Positions 1 to 8,449 of a DNA stretch of 64,000 bases are shown piece after piece. The notes under the pieces are model-generated. The model saw only the letters and a list, made by a program, of their open reading frames with translations. It had not been told where the DNA came from and ran no database searches. The stretch is from contig NZ_CP067101.1 in NCBI RefSeq assembly GCF_016616425.1, positions 6,696,001 through 6,760,000 of the forward strand, given 5' to 3'. Both the position numbers and the translations under genes were made by a program. This stretch comes from Bradyrhizobium diazoefficiens. GTDB lineage: Bacteria > Pseudomonadota > Alphaproteobacteria > Rhizobiales > Xanthobacteraceae. Each line of letters begins with the position of its first letter. Position 1 is the first letter of the stretch.

Positions 1-1317
1 CGACTGCACGTTGGTTGCGGCCTCTTCCGAAGCGGCCTCGACCAGCGTGGCAAGCTCGGTCGAGCGGCTCGCGGTCGAAGTCAGCGAGGTCGCGGACGCC
101 TCGAGCTCGGTGGCGGCCGATGACACCGCCTCGACGATGCGGCCGACCGCGACTTCGAAATGGTCAGCCATGTTGATCATGTCGGCGCGGCGCCGCTCGG
201 CGGCGAGCTTGTCCTGCCTGATCTTCTCTTCGGCCTCCTCACGCGCCTTGCGTTCGGAATTGATCTTGAACGTCTCCACCGCCTGCGCAATCTCGCCGAT
301 CTCGTCCGGGCGGCCGAGCCCCGGCAGGACGATGGCGAAATTGCCGTGGGCGAGCTCGACCATCGCCGCTCGCATCGCAGCGAGCGGCTTCGACACCGAA
401 CGGCCGATGAAGATGCCGAGCCCGAGCACGCTGCATGCGATCAGCGCAATCGCAATCCCGATCCACCACTGGATGCCGTCGCGCTCGGCGTCGTTCAGCC
501 GGTCGGCTTCGATGCGGATCTGATCGACCGACGTCGAGACCTGCTCGATCACGGGTTCGACCGCCGCGAAGGCTTCCGACATGGCCTTCTGCCTGGCCGC
601 CAGATTGAGCGCAGTCTCCATCCAGGCGGCGAAGTCACGCTGGTAGTCGGCGAGCTTCTGGCGCAGCTCCGCCTTTCCCGCGTCGGGAATGGGGGCGCCG
701 TCGACGCCGGCGGAAAATTCCGCCGCGCGCTTCCTCATCTCCTCGCCATATTTGGCGTCACGGCGCAGCATGAAATCCTTCTCGTGTCGGCGCATCATCA
801 GCATGCTCACCAGGAGCGATGCGTCGTGCAGCTGGCCGACCTTGGCTTCGATGTCGTGCACGGAGGAACGCAGGCGTCCCTCGAGGCCGGACTTCTCGTC
901 CAGCCCGAGCCGCTGCTTGGTGTCGAGCACCGCGCCGAAATGGCTTTGATAATCCTGCAGCGAGGCATTCATCGCATCGATCTGGCGCGCCAGCTCCGGC
1001 TTGCCGAGCGCGGCGATCCTGCCGCGCAGTTTCTCGATGTCGCCGGCGACATGCCTGCCGATCTCGATCTGGCGCTGGGCCTTGGCGGCATCGTTGCGCA
1101 GCAGAAAATCCTTTTCGGCGCGGCGGCCTTCGAGCAGTTCGACCGCAATCCTGCCGTTCAGCTCCTGGGTCGCACGCGCGCTCTCGGCAGCGTTGCGAGA
1201 GACGGCCATCGCCTTCTCTCCATAGAGATGGATGCCGCCGATCAGGATGACGCCGAGGACGCCGATCACCCCGATCGCGGTGATCTTGTGCGTAAGACGA
1301 GGGGAGAAGAATCGCAT
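1..1317 (-). CDS. Methyl-accepting chemotaxis protein, N-terminal part (runs off the window)
   Basis: About 439 residues are visible; the C-terminal signalling tip lies outside the window. The chain starts MRFFSPRLTHKITAIGV, with a first membrane segment at about residues 10-30. A long helical periplasmic domain follows, then a second membrane segment (WWIGIAIALIACSVLGLGIF) and a HAMP linker (KPLAAMRAAMVELAHGNF). The periplasmic domain holds two near-identical motifs, RRAEKDFLLRND near residue 65 and RRHEKDFMLRRD near residue 176. This duplication is the hallmark of helical bimodular (HBM) sensors, which bind small organic ligands at two sites. Role inferred: transmembrane chemoreceptor signalling to CheA. 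Ligand unknown. Confidence 0.9.
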   Translation of the reverse strand, partial: MRFFSPRLTHKITAIGVIGVLGVILIGGIHLYGEKAMAVSRNAAESARATQELNGRIAVELLEGRRAEKDFLLRNDAAKAQRQIEIGRHVAGDIEKLRGRIAALGKPELARQIDAMNASLQDYQSHFGAVLDTKQRLGLDEKSGLEGRLRSSVHDIEAKVGQLHDASLLVSMLMMRRHEKDFMLRRDAKYGEEMRKRAAEFSAGVDGAPIPDAGKAELRQKLADYQRDFAAWMETALNLAARQKAMSEAFAAVEPVIEQVSTSVDQIRIEADRLNDAERDGIQWWIGIAIALIACSVLGLGIFIGRSVSKPLAAMRAAMVELAHGNFAIVLPGLGRPDEIGEIAQAVETFKINSERKAREEAEEKIRQDKLAAERRRADMINMADHFEVAVGRIVEAVSSAATELEASATSLTSTASRSTELATLVEAASEEAATNVQS

Positions 1318-1392
1318 CTTGGGTTCCAGATGGCTTCTGGCCGGTGCGATCAATGAAACCTCAAGGCACGGAAACTTCCGTTAATTTTACGA

Positions 1393-1441
1393 CACGTAGT
1401 AATACGTGATTATGCATGATACCCGCAATACGAGTGGTATC
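1393..1441. promoter_or_regulatory. Two inverted repeats upstream of the chemoreceptor gene
   Basis: Directly visible: CACGTA (1393-1398) and TACGTG (1403-1408) form a perfect 6-4-6 inverted repeat. GATACC (1418-1423) and GGTATC (1436-1441) form a 6-12-6 repeat. Both lie 75-125 bases upstream of the minus-strand receptor start, in the 180-base gap that otherwise holds only promoter-type AT-richer sequence. They could be operators; no regulator is identified. Confidence 0.35.
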
Positions 1442-1501
1442 CTAATGCCAACGAGACGTTGTCCTGCTAACTTTTGCGCGTTGAGATGAACGCACATGGT
1501 C

Positions 1502-1529
1502 AAAAAAACACGGCGCTCGTGGCGCCGTG
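1502..1529 (-). terminator. Rho-independent terminator after the thiolase gene
   Basis: Read on the minus strand, a GC-rich stem (ACGGCGC/GCGCCGT, 1510-1528) is followed directly by seven T residues (complement of 1502-1508). It lies 35 bases past the thiolase stop codon. Confidence 0.85.
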
Positions 1530-1563
1530 CTTTCGTGCCTTCAAGTGACAGCGACAGATCGGA

Positions 1564-2736
1564 TCAGCTGTAGATCTCGAACAGGCCGGCGCCGCCCTGA
1601 CCGCCGCCGATGCACATCGTCACCACGCCCCACTTGGCCTTGCGCCGCGCGCCTTCCTGGAGCAGATGGCCGGTGAGACGGGCGCCGGTCATCCCGAACG
1701 GATGGCCGATCGCGATCGAGCCGCCGTTGACGTTGTACTTGGCGGGATCGATGCCGAGCTGGTCGCGGCAATACAGGCACTGGCTGGCGAAGGCCTCATT
1801 GAGCTCCCACAGATCGATGTCGTCGATCTTCAGGCCGGTGCGCTTGAGCAGCTTCGGAATCGCGAACACCGGACCGATGCCCATCTCGTCGGGCTCACAG
1901 CCGGCGGTCGCCCAGGCGACGAAGCGGCCGAGCGGCTTCAGGCCGCGCTTCTCGGCGTCCCTGGCTTCCATCAGCACCACGGCGGCGGCGCCGTCCGAGA
2001 GCTGGCTGGCATTGCCGGCGGTGACGAACTTGCCCGGGCCCTTCACCGGCTCGAGCTTGGCGAGCCCCTCCATCGTGGTCTCGGGCCGATTGCACTCGTC
2101 GCGGTCGACGACGTAGTCGACGATGCTCTCCGCCTTGGTCTGCTTGTCGACCACCTTCATCCTGGTCTTCATCGGGACGATCTCGTCCTTGAACTTGTTC
2201 GCCTGCTGGGCCGCGGCCATGCGGCGCTGCGATTCCAGCGAGAACTCGTCCTGGTATTCGCGGCTGAGCTTGTAGCGCTCGGCGACGATGTCGGCGGTGT
2301 CGATCATCGCCATGAAAATGTCGGGCGCGACCTTGAGCAATTCAGGATCGACCGATTCCTTCGGCGTGCCGCCGCCCGGGATCGAGATGCTCTCGACGCC
2401 GCCGGCGACGATGCAGTCGGCACCGTCGGAGCGGATCGAATTGGCGGCCATCGCGATGGTCTGCAGCCCCGAGGAGCAGAACCGGTTCACCGAGACGCCG
2501 GCGGTGGTCTTCGGCAGGCCGGCGAGCAGCGCGGCCTGGCGGCCGATGTTCGGCGCGCCATGGGCGCAATTGCCGAGATAGCAGTCCTCGACATAGTCCT
2601 TGTCGACGCCGGCGCGATCAACAGCGTGGTGGATGGCATGGGCCGCGAGCGACATCGGCGGCGTGATGTTGAATCCGCCGCGGCCTGATTTTGCGAGGCC
2701 CGTGCGCGCATAGGAAACGATGACGGCTTCACGCAT
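1564..2736 (-). CDS. Acetyl-CoA C-acyltransferase (thiolase)
   Basis: This 390-residue thiolase catalyses CoA-dependent cleavage or condensation of acyl-CoA in beta-oxidation or short-chain acyl metabolism. The nucleophilic cysteine sits in NRFCSSGLQTIA, and the C-terminal catalytic motifs are GGSIAIGHPFGMTGARL and CIGGGQGGAG. The start is chosen at MREAVIVSYARTG because AGGGAG precedes that ATG by six bases; the frame stays open further upstream. It stands alone, with serA downstream of its promoter and its own terminator at the 3' end, so the substrate chain length cannot be told from context. Confidence 0.93.
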   Translation of the reverse strand: MREAVIVSYARTGLAKSGRGGFNITPPMSLAAHAIHHAVDRAGVDKDYVEDCYLGNCAHGAPNIGRQAALLAGLPKTTAGVSVNRFCSSGLQTIAMAANSIRSDGADCIVAGGVESISIPGGGTPKESVDPELLKVAPDIFMAMIDTADIVAERYKLSREYQDEFSLESQRRMAAAQQANKFKDEIVPMKTRMKVVDKQTKAESIVDYVVDRDECNRPETTMEGLAKLEPVKGPGKFVTAGNASQLSDGAAAVVLMEARDAEKRGLKPLGRFVAWATAGCEPDEMGIGPVFAIPKLLKRTGLKIDDIDLWELNEAFASQCLYCRDQLGIDPAKYNVNGGSIAIGHPFGMTGARLTGHLLQEGARRKAKWGVVTMCIGGGQGGAGLFEIYS

Positions 2737-2810
2737 TTTTTTCTCCCTTGAACGATTGATATGGAGCGTCCTGACGCCATTGGTACACAAAGTTTGGCGT
2801 GCACGGGAAA

Positions 2811-2846
2811 GAAAAACGCCGCCTCCCAGCAAGGAAGCGGCGTTGT
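2811..2846 (-). terminator. Rho-independent terminator after serA
   Basis: Minus-strand stem AACGCCGC (2837-2844 complement) with GCGGCGTT (2815-2822 complement), followed by a T run (complement of 2812-2816). It lies 27 bases beyond the serA stop codon. Confidence 0.8.
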
Positions 2847-2872
2847 TCCGCGGGTCGGAATATGTCGGCTTC

Positions 2873-4462
2873 TCAGAACGTCAGTGCCTTGGCCTGCTTG
2901 ACCTGCGGCAGCGCCTGCACCTTGGCGAGCAGATCGGCCGGCACCGCGCCGTCGACCTCGACGAGGGCAATGGCATCGCTGCCGGGCGCGACGCGGCCGA
3001 GATGGAAGGTGGCGATGTTGAGCTTGGCGTCGCCGAGCAGGCTCGCGAACCTGCCGATGAAGCCCGGCTTGTCCTCGTTGGTCACGTAGATCATCGACTT
3101 GCCGAATTCGGCGTCGACCCGGATGCCCTTGATGTCGACGAGGCGCGGCTTGCCGTCGGCATAGACGGTGCCCGAGACCGACCGCTCCTGCCGCTCGGTG
3201 GTGACGGTGACGGTGATCAGGCTTTCATAGTCGCTCTGGGCGGCGCGCACGATCTCGTCGACCACCATGCCGCGCTCCTTGGCGACGACGGGCGCGGACA
3301 CCACGTTGATCTCGCCCAGCATCGGCCGCAGCAGGCCCGACAGCACGGCCGAGGTGATCGCCTTGATCTTCATCTCGGCGACGTGGCCCTCATAGGTGAT
3401 CTCGACCTTGAGGATGCCGCTCTCGGTGAGCTGGCCGGCGAACGAGCCGAGCTTCTCGGCGAGCGAGATGAACGGCTTCAGCTTCGGCGCCTCCTCCGCC
3501 GTGATCGAGGGGAAATTGACCGCGTTGGAGATCGCGCCGGTGAGCAGATAATCCGACATCTGCTCGGCGACCTGGAGCGCGACGTTTTCCTGCGCTTCGG
3601 TGGTCGAGGCGCCGAGATGTGGCGTGCAGATCACGTTGGGGTGGCCGAACAGAACGCTCTTGGTCGCGGGCTCCTCGACGAAGACGTCGAAAGCGGCGCC
3701 GGCGATGTGCTTGGAATTGAGCGCGTCGACCACCGCCTGCTCGTCGACGAGACCGCCGCGGGCGCAGTTGATCAGGCGCACGCCCTTCTTCATCTTGGCG
3801 ATTGCGGCAGCATCAATGATGTTCCTGGTCTTCTCGGTCAACGGCGTGTGCAGCGTGATGAAGTCGGCGCGCTTGAGCAGGTCGTCGAGCTCGACCTTCT
3901 CGACGCCGATGTCCTTGGCGCGCTCCGGCGACAGGAAGGGATCGAACGCGATCACCTTCATGCGCAGACCGAGCGCGCGGTCGGCGACGATCGAGCCGAT
4001 ATTGCCGCAGCCGACGACGCCGAGAACCTTGCCGGTGATCTCGACGCCCATGAAGCGGTTCTTCTCCCACTTGCCGGCCTGGGTCGAGGCGTCGGCCTGC
4101 GGGATCTCGCGGGCGAGCGCCAGCATCAGGGTGATGGCGTGCTCGGCGGTCGTGATCGAATTGCCGAACGGCGTATTCATCACGATGATGCCCTTGGCCG
4201 TGGCGGCGGGGATCTCGACGTTGTCAACGCCGATGCCGGCGCGGCCGATCACCTTGAGGTTGGTCGCCTTGTCGAGGATCTTTGCGGTCGCCTTGGTCGC
4301 GGAGCGGATCGCAAGGCCGTCGTAATTGCCGATGATCTCGGCGAGCTTGTCCTTGTCCTTGCCGAGATTGGGCTGGAAGTCGACCTCGACGCCGCGATCC
4401 TTGAAGATCTGCACGGCAGCGGGCGAGAGCGCGTCGGATATGAGAACTTTGGGTTTGGTCAT
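2873..4462 (-). CDS. serA: D-3-phosphoglycerate dehydrogenase
   Basis: This 529-residue protein is the first enzyme of serine synthesis, oxidising 3-phosphoglycerate with NAD. The Rossmann motif is VVGCGNIGSIVADRALGL, followed by the 2-hydroxyacid dehydrogenase signatures INCARGGLVDEQAV and TPHLGASTTEAQENVA. An intervening ASB-type domain and a C-terminal ACT domain (IYVTNEDKPGFIGRFASLLG) give the long form typical of alphaproteobacteria; the ACT domain is the usual site of serine feedback. The start is MTKPKVLISDALSP. It lies 225 bases downstream of serC on the same strand, the gap being filled by a palindromic repeat, so co-transcription is likely. Confidence 0.96.
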   Translation of the reverse strand: MTKPKVLISDALSPAAVQIFKDRGVEVDFQPNLGKDKDKLAEIIGNYDGLAIRSATKATAKILDKATNLKVIGRAGIGVDNVEIPAATAKGIIVMNTPFGNSITTAEHAITLMLALAREIPQADASTQAGKWEKNRFMGVEITGKVLGVVGCGNIGSIVADRALGLRMKVIAFDPFLSPERAKDIGVEKVELDDLLKRADFITLHTPLTEKTRNIIDAAAIAKMKKGVRLINCARGGLVDEQAVVDALNSKHIAGAAFDVFVEEPATKSVLFGHPNVICTPHLGASTTEAQENVALQVAEQMSDYLLTGAISNAVNFPSITAEEAPKLKPFISLAEKLGSFAGQLTESGILKVEITYEGHVAEMKIKAITSAVLSGLLRPMLGEINVVSAPVVAKERGMVVDEIVRAAQSDYESLITVTVTTERQERSVSGTVYADGKPRLVDIKGIRVDAEFGKSMIYVTNEDKPGFIGRFASLLGDAKLNIATFHLGRVAPGSDAIALVEVDGAVPADLLAKVQALPQVKQAKALTF

Positions 4463-4480
4463 GGGGATGTGTCCTTCACA

Positions 4481-4680
4481 CCCTCCCCTGGAGGGCGAGG
4501 GTCGGCGCAAAGCGCCGGGTGGGGCGAAGCTGCAAATTCGAACTCGCCGGTGCGCCGTGTGGAGAGATCACCCCACCCCGCCGCACCGTCTTGTCTGAGC
4601 ATGATCTTGTCCGAAAACCGGAGACCACTTTTCCGGATCATGCTCGCCGGTGCGTCGACCCTCCCCCTCCAGGGGAGGAT
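4481..4680. repeat. Composite palindromic intergenic element between serC and serA
   Basis: Outer arms CCCTCCCCTGGAGGG (from 4481) and CTCCCCCTCCAGGGGAGG (4661-4678) flank a core palindrome whose arms GAGCATGATC (4597-4606) and GATCATGCTC (4636-4645) are perfect complements. The inner part, with CCGAAAACCGG and CTTTTCCGG, matches the widespread rhizobial RIME-type repeat as I remember it. It separates two genes of one operon and could act as an attenuator or RNA-stability element. Confidence 0.7.
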
Positions 4681-4687
4681 CAGAACA

Positions 4688-5860
4688 TTACGCCGCCTTG
4701 GGCAGAGCGGCCCTGGTCTCGGCAAAAGCCCAGTCGATCCACTGCGTCAGGAGCTCGACGTCCTTGGCCTCGACGGTGGCGCCGCACCAGATCCGCAGGC
4801 CGGCCGGCGCATCGCGGTAATAGGCGAAATCGTAGCCGGCGCCTTCCTTCTCGACCAGCGCAACCAGCTTCTTGCTGAAGTCGGCTTGCGCATCCTCGGA
4901 CAGCGAGGTGATGGCGGGGTCGGTGAACTTCAGGCAGACCGACGTGTTGGAGCGGATCGCCGCGTCCTTGGCCAGGAAGTCGATCCAGGGCGTCTTCGCC
5001 TTCCAGTCGGCGAGCACCTTGGTGTTGGCGTCGGCACGCGCGATCAGCGCCTTCAAGCCGCCGATCGACTTGGCCCAGTTCAGCGCGTCGAGATAATCCT
5101 CGACGCAGAGCATCGAGGGCGTGTTGATGGTCTCGCCGAGGAAGATGCCTTCGTTGAGCTTGCCGCTCTTGGTCATGCGGAAGATCTTCGGCAGCGGCCA
5201 GGCCGGCTTGTAGGTCTCGAGCCGTTCCACCGCACGGGGCGACAGCACCAGCATGCCGTGCGCAGCCTCGCCGCCGAGCGCCTTCTGCCAGGAGAAGGTG
5301 ACGACATCGAGCTTGGCCCAATCGAGAGCTTGCGCGAATGCGGCCGATGTCGCGTCGCAGATCGTCAGCCCTTCGCGGGTCGCGCTGATCCAGTCGGCGT
5401 TCGGCACACGCACCCCGGAGGTGGTGCCGTTCCAGGTGAAGACGACGTCGCTCTTGGGATCGACCTTGGAGAGGTCGGGGATTTCACCATAGGCCGCGTT
5501 GAGCTTGGTGACGTCCTTGAGCTTCAATTCCTTGACGATGTCGCTGACCCAGCCTTCGCCGAAGGATTCCCAGGCGAGCGTGGTGACGGGCTTTGCTCCG
5601 AGCAGCGACCACAGCGCCATTTCGACCGCGCCGGTATCGGAGGCCGGCACGATGCCGATGTGGTAATCGGCGGGCACCTCGAGCACTTCGCGCGTCAGAT
5701 CGATCGCGAGCTTGAGCTTGGCCTTGCCGACCTTCGCGCGGTGTGAGCGGCCGAGCGCTGCGTCCTTGAGATTTTGGGCGTTCCAGCCGGGGCGCTTGGC
5801 GCAGGGGCCGGAGGAGAAATGCGGCACGTTCGGCCGCGAAGCGGGCTTCGCTACAGTCAT
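4688..5860 (-). CDS. serC: Phosphoserine aminotransferase
   Basis: This 390-residue PLP enzyme makes 3-phosphoserine from 3-phosphohydroxypyruvate and glutamate, the step after SerA. Visible signatures are [14 protein letters not shown] at the N terminus and the PLP-lysine region [16 protein letters not shown]. Length and motifs fit the alphaproteobacterial SerC subgroup rather than the 360-residue enterobacterial form. It is the first gene of serC-serA, preceded by GGAAGGG eight bases before the ATG and by a structured leader. Confidence 0.95.
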   Translation of the reverse strand: MTVAKPASRPNVPHFSSGPCAKRPGWNAQNLKDAALGRSHRAKVGKAKLKLAIDLTREVLEVPADYHIGIVPASDTGAVEMALWSLLGAKPVTTLAWESFGEGWVSDIVKELKLKDVTKLNAAYGEIPDLSKVDPKSDVVFTWNGTTSGVRVPNADWISATREGLTICDATSAAFAQALDWAKLDVVTFSWQKALGGEAAHGMLVLSPRAVERLETYKPAWPLPKIFRMTKSGKLNEGIFLGETINTPSMLCVEDYLDALNWAKSIGGLKALIARADANTKVLADWKAKTPWIDFLAKDAAIRSNTSVCLKFTDPAITSLSEDAQADFSKKLVALVEKEGAGYDFAYYRDAPAGLRIWCGATVEAKDVELLTQWIDWAFAETRAALPKAA

Positions 5861-5935
5861 AATCTACCCTTCCAGATAGTCAGCCTCCCGTTGGGGGGAG
5901 GTGTCCCGCCGCGGCTGATACGGGAATCGAGAAGG
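5861..5935 (-). ncRNA. Probable serC leader RNA
   Basis: Immediately upstream of serC, two consecutive hairpins can be drawn on the minus strand: TCCCG/CGGGA (arms at 5904-5908 and 5921-5925) and CCTCCC/GGGAGG (arms at 5884-5889 and 5896-5901). The Shine-Dalgarno sequence follows. Known: alphaproteobacteria carry a conserved serC leader motif (Rfam) at exactly this position with paired hairpins. I assign it by position and shape; covariance was not tested. Confidence 0.5.
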
Positions 5936-5939
5936 GCAG

Positions 5940-6146
5940 TCAAGGAAGTTCCGGGGCCTCACGCGCCAGTGATGGCGCTTCCGGTGCGATATCAGGGGAT
6001 TCGACCATAGCGAGCGCGTTCAGCAAGCCTGTGGCGTCGCTGATCAATTGCGCGGCCCGGCGCCGGCTGCCGACTTTCAAAATGCATTTGTCATTGGCCT
6101 GCACGACATAGTCGTTGCCGACCTTGATCATCGAATAGCATGTCAT
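5940..6146 (-). CDS. Small conserved hypothetical protein
   Basis: 68 residues starting MTCYSMIKVGNDYVVQANDK, with GGGGA about six bases upstream of the ATG. The centre (CILKVGSRRRAAQLISDATG) looks like a small alpha/beta domain, and the C-terminal 20 residues are Pro/Ala/Glu-rich and probably disordered. I do not recognise a function. It lies upstream of serC on the same strand. Confidence 0.6.
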   Translation of the reverse strand: MTCYSMIKVGNDYVVQANDKCILKVGSRRRAAQLISDATGLLNALAMVESPDIAPEAPSLAREAPELP

Positions 6147-6304
6147 CGAAATCCCCGAACCGACCGAGCTCGGTGTCTGACGCTGCCGTAGCACCGTTCG
6201 TTCCTCGTCCAACATGAACGACGGTTGGGTAGTTTACCGGCTCTTAACATGAACGCATGCGCGATTCGAATTCGCTGATTGCGCAAGGCTCGCGAGAGGC
6301 TGCC

Positions 6305-6769
6305 TCAAAAGCGGACAGTCATGCCGACGTGACTCGCTGCGAATCCGAGCCGCTTGTAGAAGCGCTGTGCATCGACGCGGCTCGCATGCGTCAGCAATTC
6401 GACCAGATTGCAGCCGCGCGCTTTGGCTTCCGTGATCGCCCATTGCACCAATTGCTCGCCGATACCGCGGCTGCGACAATCAGTGGCAACGCGCACGTCT
6501 TCGAGCAGGCCGCGCACGCCGCCTTGCGAGCTGACGCCCGGCAGGATCGCGAGTTGCAGGCAGCCGACTACCCTGCCCTCGCTCTCGGCAACCACGAGCG
6601 TCAGATTCGGATCGCGCTCGACCCGCGCGAATGCGTCGTAATAGACGGCGGGCAACGGATCCTCGACGCGCTCGCGCGCGCGGCCGAGATGATCGTCGGC
6701 GAGCATCGCCACGATCGCGGGAACATCGTCGCGGCGCGCGCGGCGAATGGAGATGGATTCGGCACCCAT
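6305..6769 (-). CDS. GNAT family N-acetyltransferase
   Basis: 154 residues with one GNAT fold. The acetyl-CoA-binding region reads VRVATDCRSRGIGEQLVQWA (an R-x-x-G-x-G/A-type loop), and the C terminus HASRVDAQRFYKRLGF is the usual beta6-alpha4 motif. The ATG start (MGAESISIRRARRDD) is preferred because GGGAG lies nine bases upstream; an in-frame TTG nine bases earlier has no room for a ribosome site. The acceptor is unknown. It ends 17 bases before... the glutathione transferase start region and is transcribed in the same direction. Confidence 0.85.
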   Translation of the reverse strand: MGAESISIRRARRDDVPAIVAMLADDHLGRARERVEDPLPAVYYDAFARVERDPNLTLVVAESEGRVVGCLQLAILPGVSSQGGVRGLLEDVRVATDCRSRGIGEQLVQWAITEAKARGCNLVELLTHASRVDAQRFYKRLGFAASHVGMTVRF

Positions 6770-6786
6770 GTCAGACAACTCCCGAC

Positions 6787-7377
6787 TCAGCGCGCCGGCG
6801 GAAGGCCGAGAAACATTTCGACTTCGCCAATCCAGCGGCGGACGGAAGCATAACGGCCGAGATCGAAGCCGCCTTCATGCGCCACGCGAGTATAGGCGAG
6901 CAGCGAGACCTCGGCGAGCGAAGCCGCATCACCCGCAAAAAAGCGGCTGCCGGAGAGATGCTGCTCCATGCGGTTGAGCGCCGCATAGCCGCGCTTGACC
7001 TTCTCAGGATCGAGCTCGGACGCATCCTTGCCGAGATAGACGAGCAGGAAACGGCATACCGCGATATAGGGTTCGTGGCTGTACTGTTCCCAGAACAGCC
7101 ATTCGTCCATTTTGGCGGCGGTAAAGGCGTCGCGCGGAACGAGCGCGCTGTCGCGCGCGAGATAGCGGATGATGGCATTGGACTGCGCCAGCGTGCGGCC
7201 GTCGTCGAAGGCGACGGTGGGCACCTGGCCGGCGCCGTTCATTGCCAGAAATTGCGGCGTGCGGGTCTCGCCCTTGCGCGTGTCGATGTCGATCCACTGG
7301 TAGGGCAATGCGAGCTTGTCGCAGACCCACTTCACCTTGAGACAATTGCCGGAATTGCTATCGCCGTAGATCTTCAT
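6787..7377 (-). CDS. Glutathione S-transferase family protein
   Basis: 196 residues, starting MKIYGDSNSGNCLKVKWVCD. The thioredoxin-fold N domain contains the cis-proline motif GQVPTVAF and the glutathione-binding DDGRTLAQSNAIIRYLA. An all-helical C domain (residues about 85-196) follows. Conjugates or reduces electrophiles with glutathione; the substrate is not predictable. The stop lies 17 bases before the GNAT start on the same strand, so the two may be co-transcribed. Confidence 0.88.
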   Translation of the reverse strand: MKIYGDSNSGNCLKVKWVCDKLALPYQWIDIDTRKGETRTPQFLAMNGAGQVPTVAFDDGRTLAQSNAIIRYLARDSALVPRDAFTAAKMDEWLFWEQYSHEPYIAVCRFLLVYLGKDASELDPEKVKRGYAALNRMEQHLSGSRFFAGDAASLAEVSLLAYTRVAHEGGFDLGRYASVRRWIGEVEMFLGLPPAR

Positions 7378-7452
7378 CGCTGCCGCCCCGCTTTGGAGCG
7401 ACAGAGCATCAGGACGGAGCGGAGCTGTCAACCGCGGCGCAGCGAAGCCGCG

Positions 7453-8280
7453 TCAGAACTTGTAGCCGAGCCCGGCGCGGACGGTATTGATGCTGGTGTC
7501 GACCTGGGAAGTGAAGCGAATGTATTCGTACTCCGCACGCATGAACAAGCCGCCGACCAGATTGACATCGACGCCAAGACCGGCGGTGTAGCCGTAGATC
7601 AGGTGATTGTGCTGGGCGTCGGTCGAGCTCAACGGCGCCAGCGGCGTGTAAGTCCCCAACTGGGTCGCGCTCACGCGATCCTGCACATAGGCAGTGCGCA
7701 CAATGTCCGCATTGCCGAGTGCGAGACCCGCAAACATATAGGGCAGGAAACATCCCCAGGCGTAGGCGGCGCGGCCGCGGAACGTGCCGATGTCGCTGAT
7801 GCTGATCGAAGACGTTGACGTCGCCGTGACGTCGTGGAAATTTCCGTCGGACAGTGCAGTGGCGCTGACGCGCCTTTCGCTGGCCGACGACATCCCTCCG
7901 AACTTGCCATGCAGCCAGCTCACTTCGAGGCCCATCACGACGTCGTCCCACTGCTCGTTGTAGCCGACGAAGGCGCCGTAACCGGTCGTGCGCTGCGAGG
8001 CCTTGCCCAGTCCAAGATTCCACTGGGACACGCCCATCGAGCTCTCGATCAGCGTATCCGCCAACAGCGCAGCCATCATGTTGCTGGTCGAGCCGTTGAA
8101 GTTCTCGTCGGACGAGCCATAGCCGGCCTGCGCTCCGATATACGAGCCTTGCCAGTTGACGGCGGACCGCGTCAGGCCGTCGGTGAAGCTGCCGCGCAGG
8201 ATCGGCAGATCCGGCATGTCGGCCGCGTGCGCGGCCGACACCGTCCCCAAAATCGCCGCCGCCAACAAAAGCCTACGCAT
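7453..8280 (-). CDS. Outer-membrane beta-barrel protein, Omp25/31 type
   Basis: 275 residues with a signal peptide MRRLLLAAAILGTVSAAHA cleaved before ADMPDLP, alternating beta-strand sequence, and a terminal aromatic residue (RAGLGYKF) typical of barrel insertion by Bam. The start at 8280 is chosen because GGAG lies six bases upstream; an ATG four codons earlier lacks one. The family is rhizobial/Brucella porin-like surface proteins. It is one of two adjacent barrel genes of equal predicted length but different sequence. Confidence 0.85.
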   Translation of the reverse strand: MRRLLLAAAILGTVSAAHAADMPDLPILRGSFTDGLTRSAVNWQGSYIGAQAGYGSSDENFNGSTSNMMAALLADTLIESSMGVSQWNLGLGKASQRTTGYGAFVGYNEQWDDVVMGLEVSWLHGKFGGMSSASERRVSATALSDGNFHDVTATSTSSISISDIGTFRGRAAYAWGCFLPYMFAGLALGNADIVRTAYVQDRVSATQLGTYTPLAPLSSTDAQHNHLIYGYTAGLGVDVNLVGGLFMRAEYEYIRFTSQVDTSINTVRAGLGYKF

Positions 8281-8392
8281 CGAACGCTCCATCGAACTCG
8301 AACTTTTTCGCCCGTGATGATGGCCCGTTAACCTTAACCAATGGTTGCGTCGGAGGCCTTCATCGCCGCTCGCCATGAAAAATACGCAAAGC

Positions 8393-8422
8393 AAAACGGC
8401 GCGGGATGATCCCGCGCCGTTA
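8393..8422 (-). terminator. Rho-independent terminator after the second Omp gene
   Basis: A near-perfect inverted repeat AACGGCGCGGGA/TCCCGCGCCGTT with a four-base loop, followed on the minus strand by TTTT. It lies 28 bases past the stop codon of the Omp31-like gene. Confidence 0.85.
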
Positions 8423-8449
8423 AGAGACGTTAAGCGATGCGGCTGACGA

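Noticed and set aside
2720..5746. A plus-strand open frame of about 1000 codons opposite serA and serC
   Set aside because: High-GC third positions leave the antisense frame open by chance; it has no ribosome site, no domain, and its composition is the mirror of two clear enzymes.
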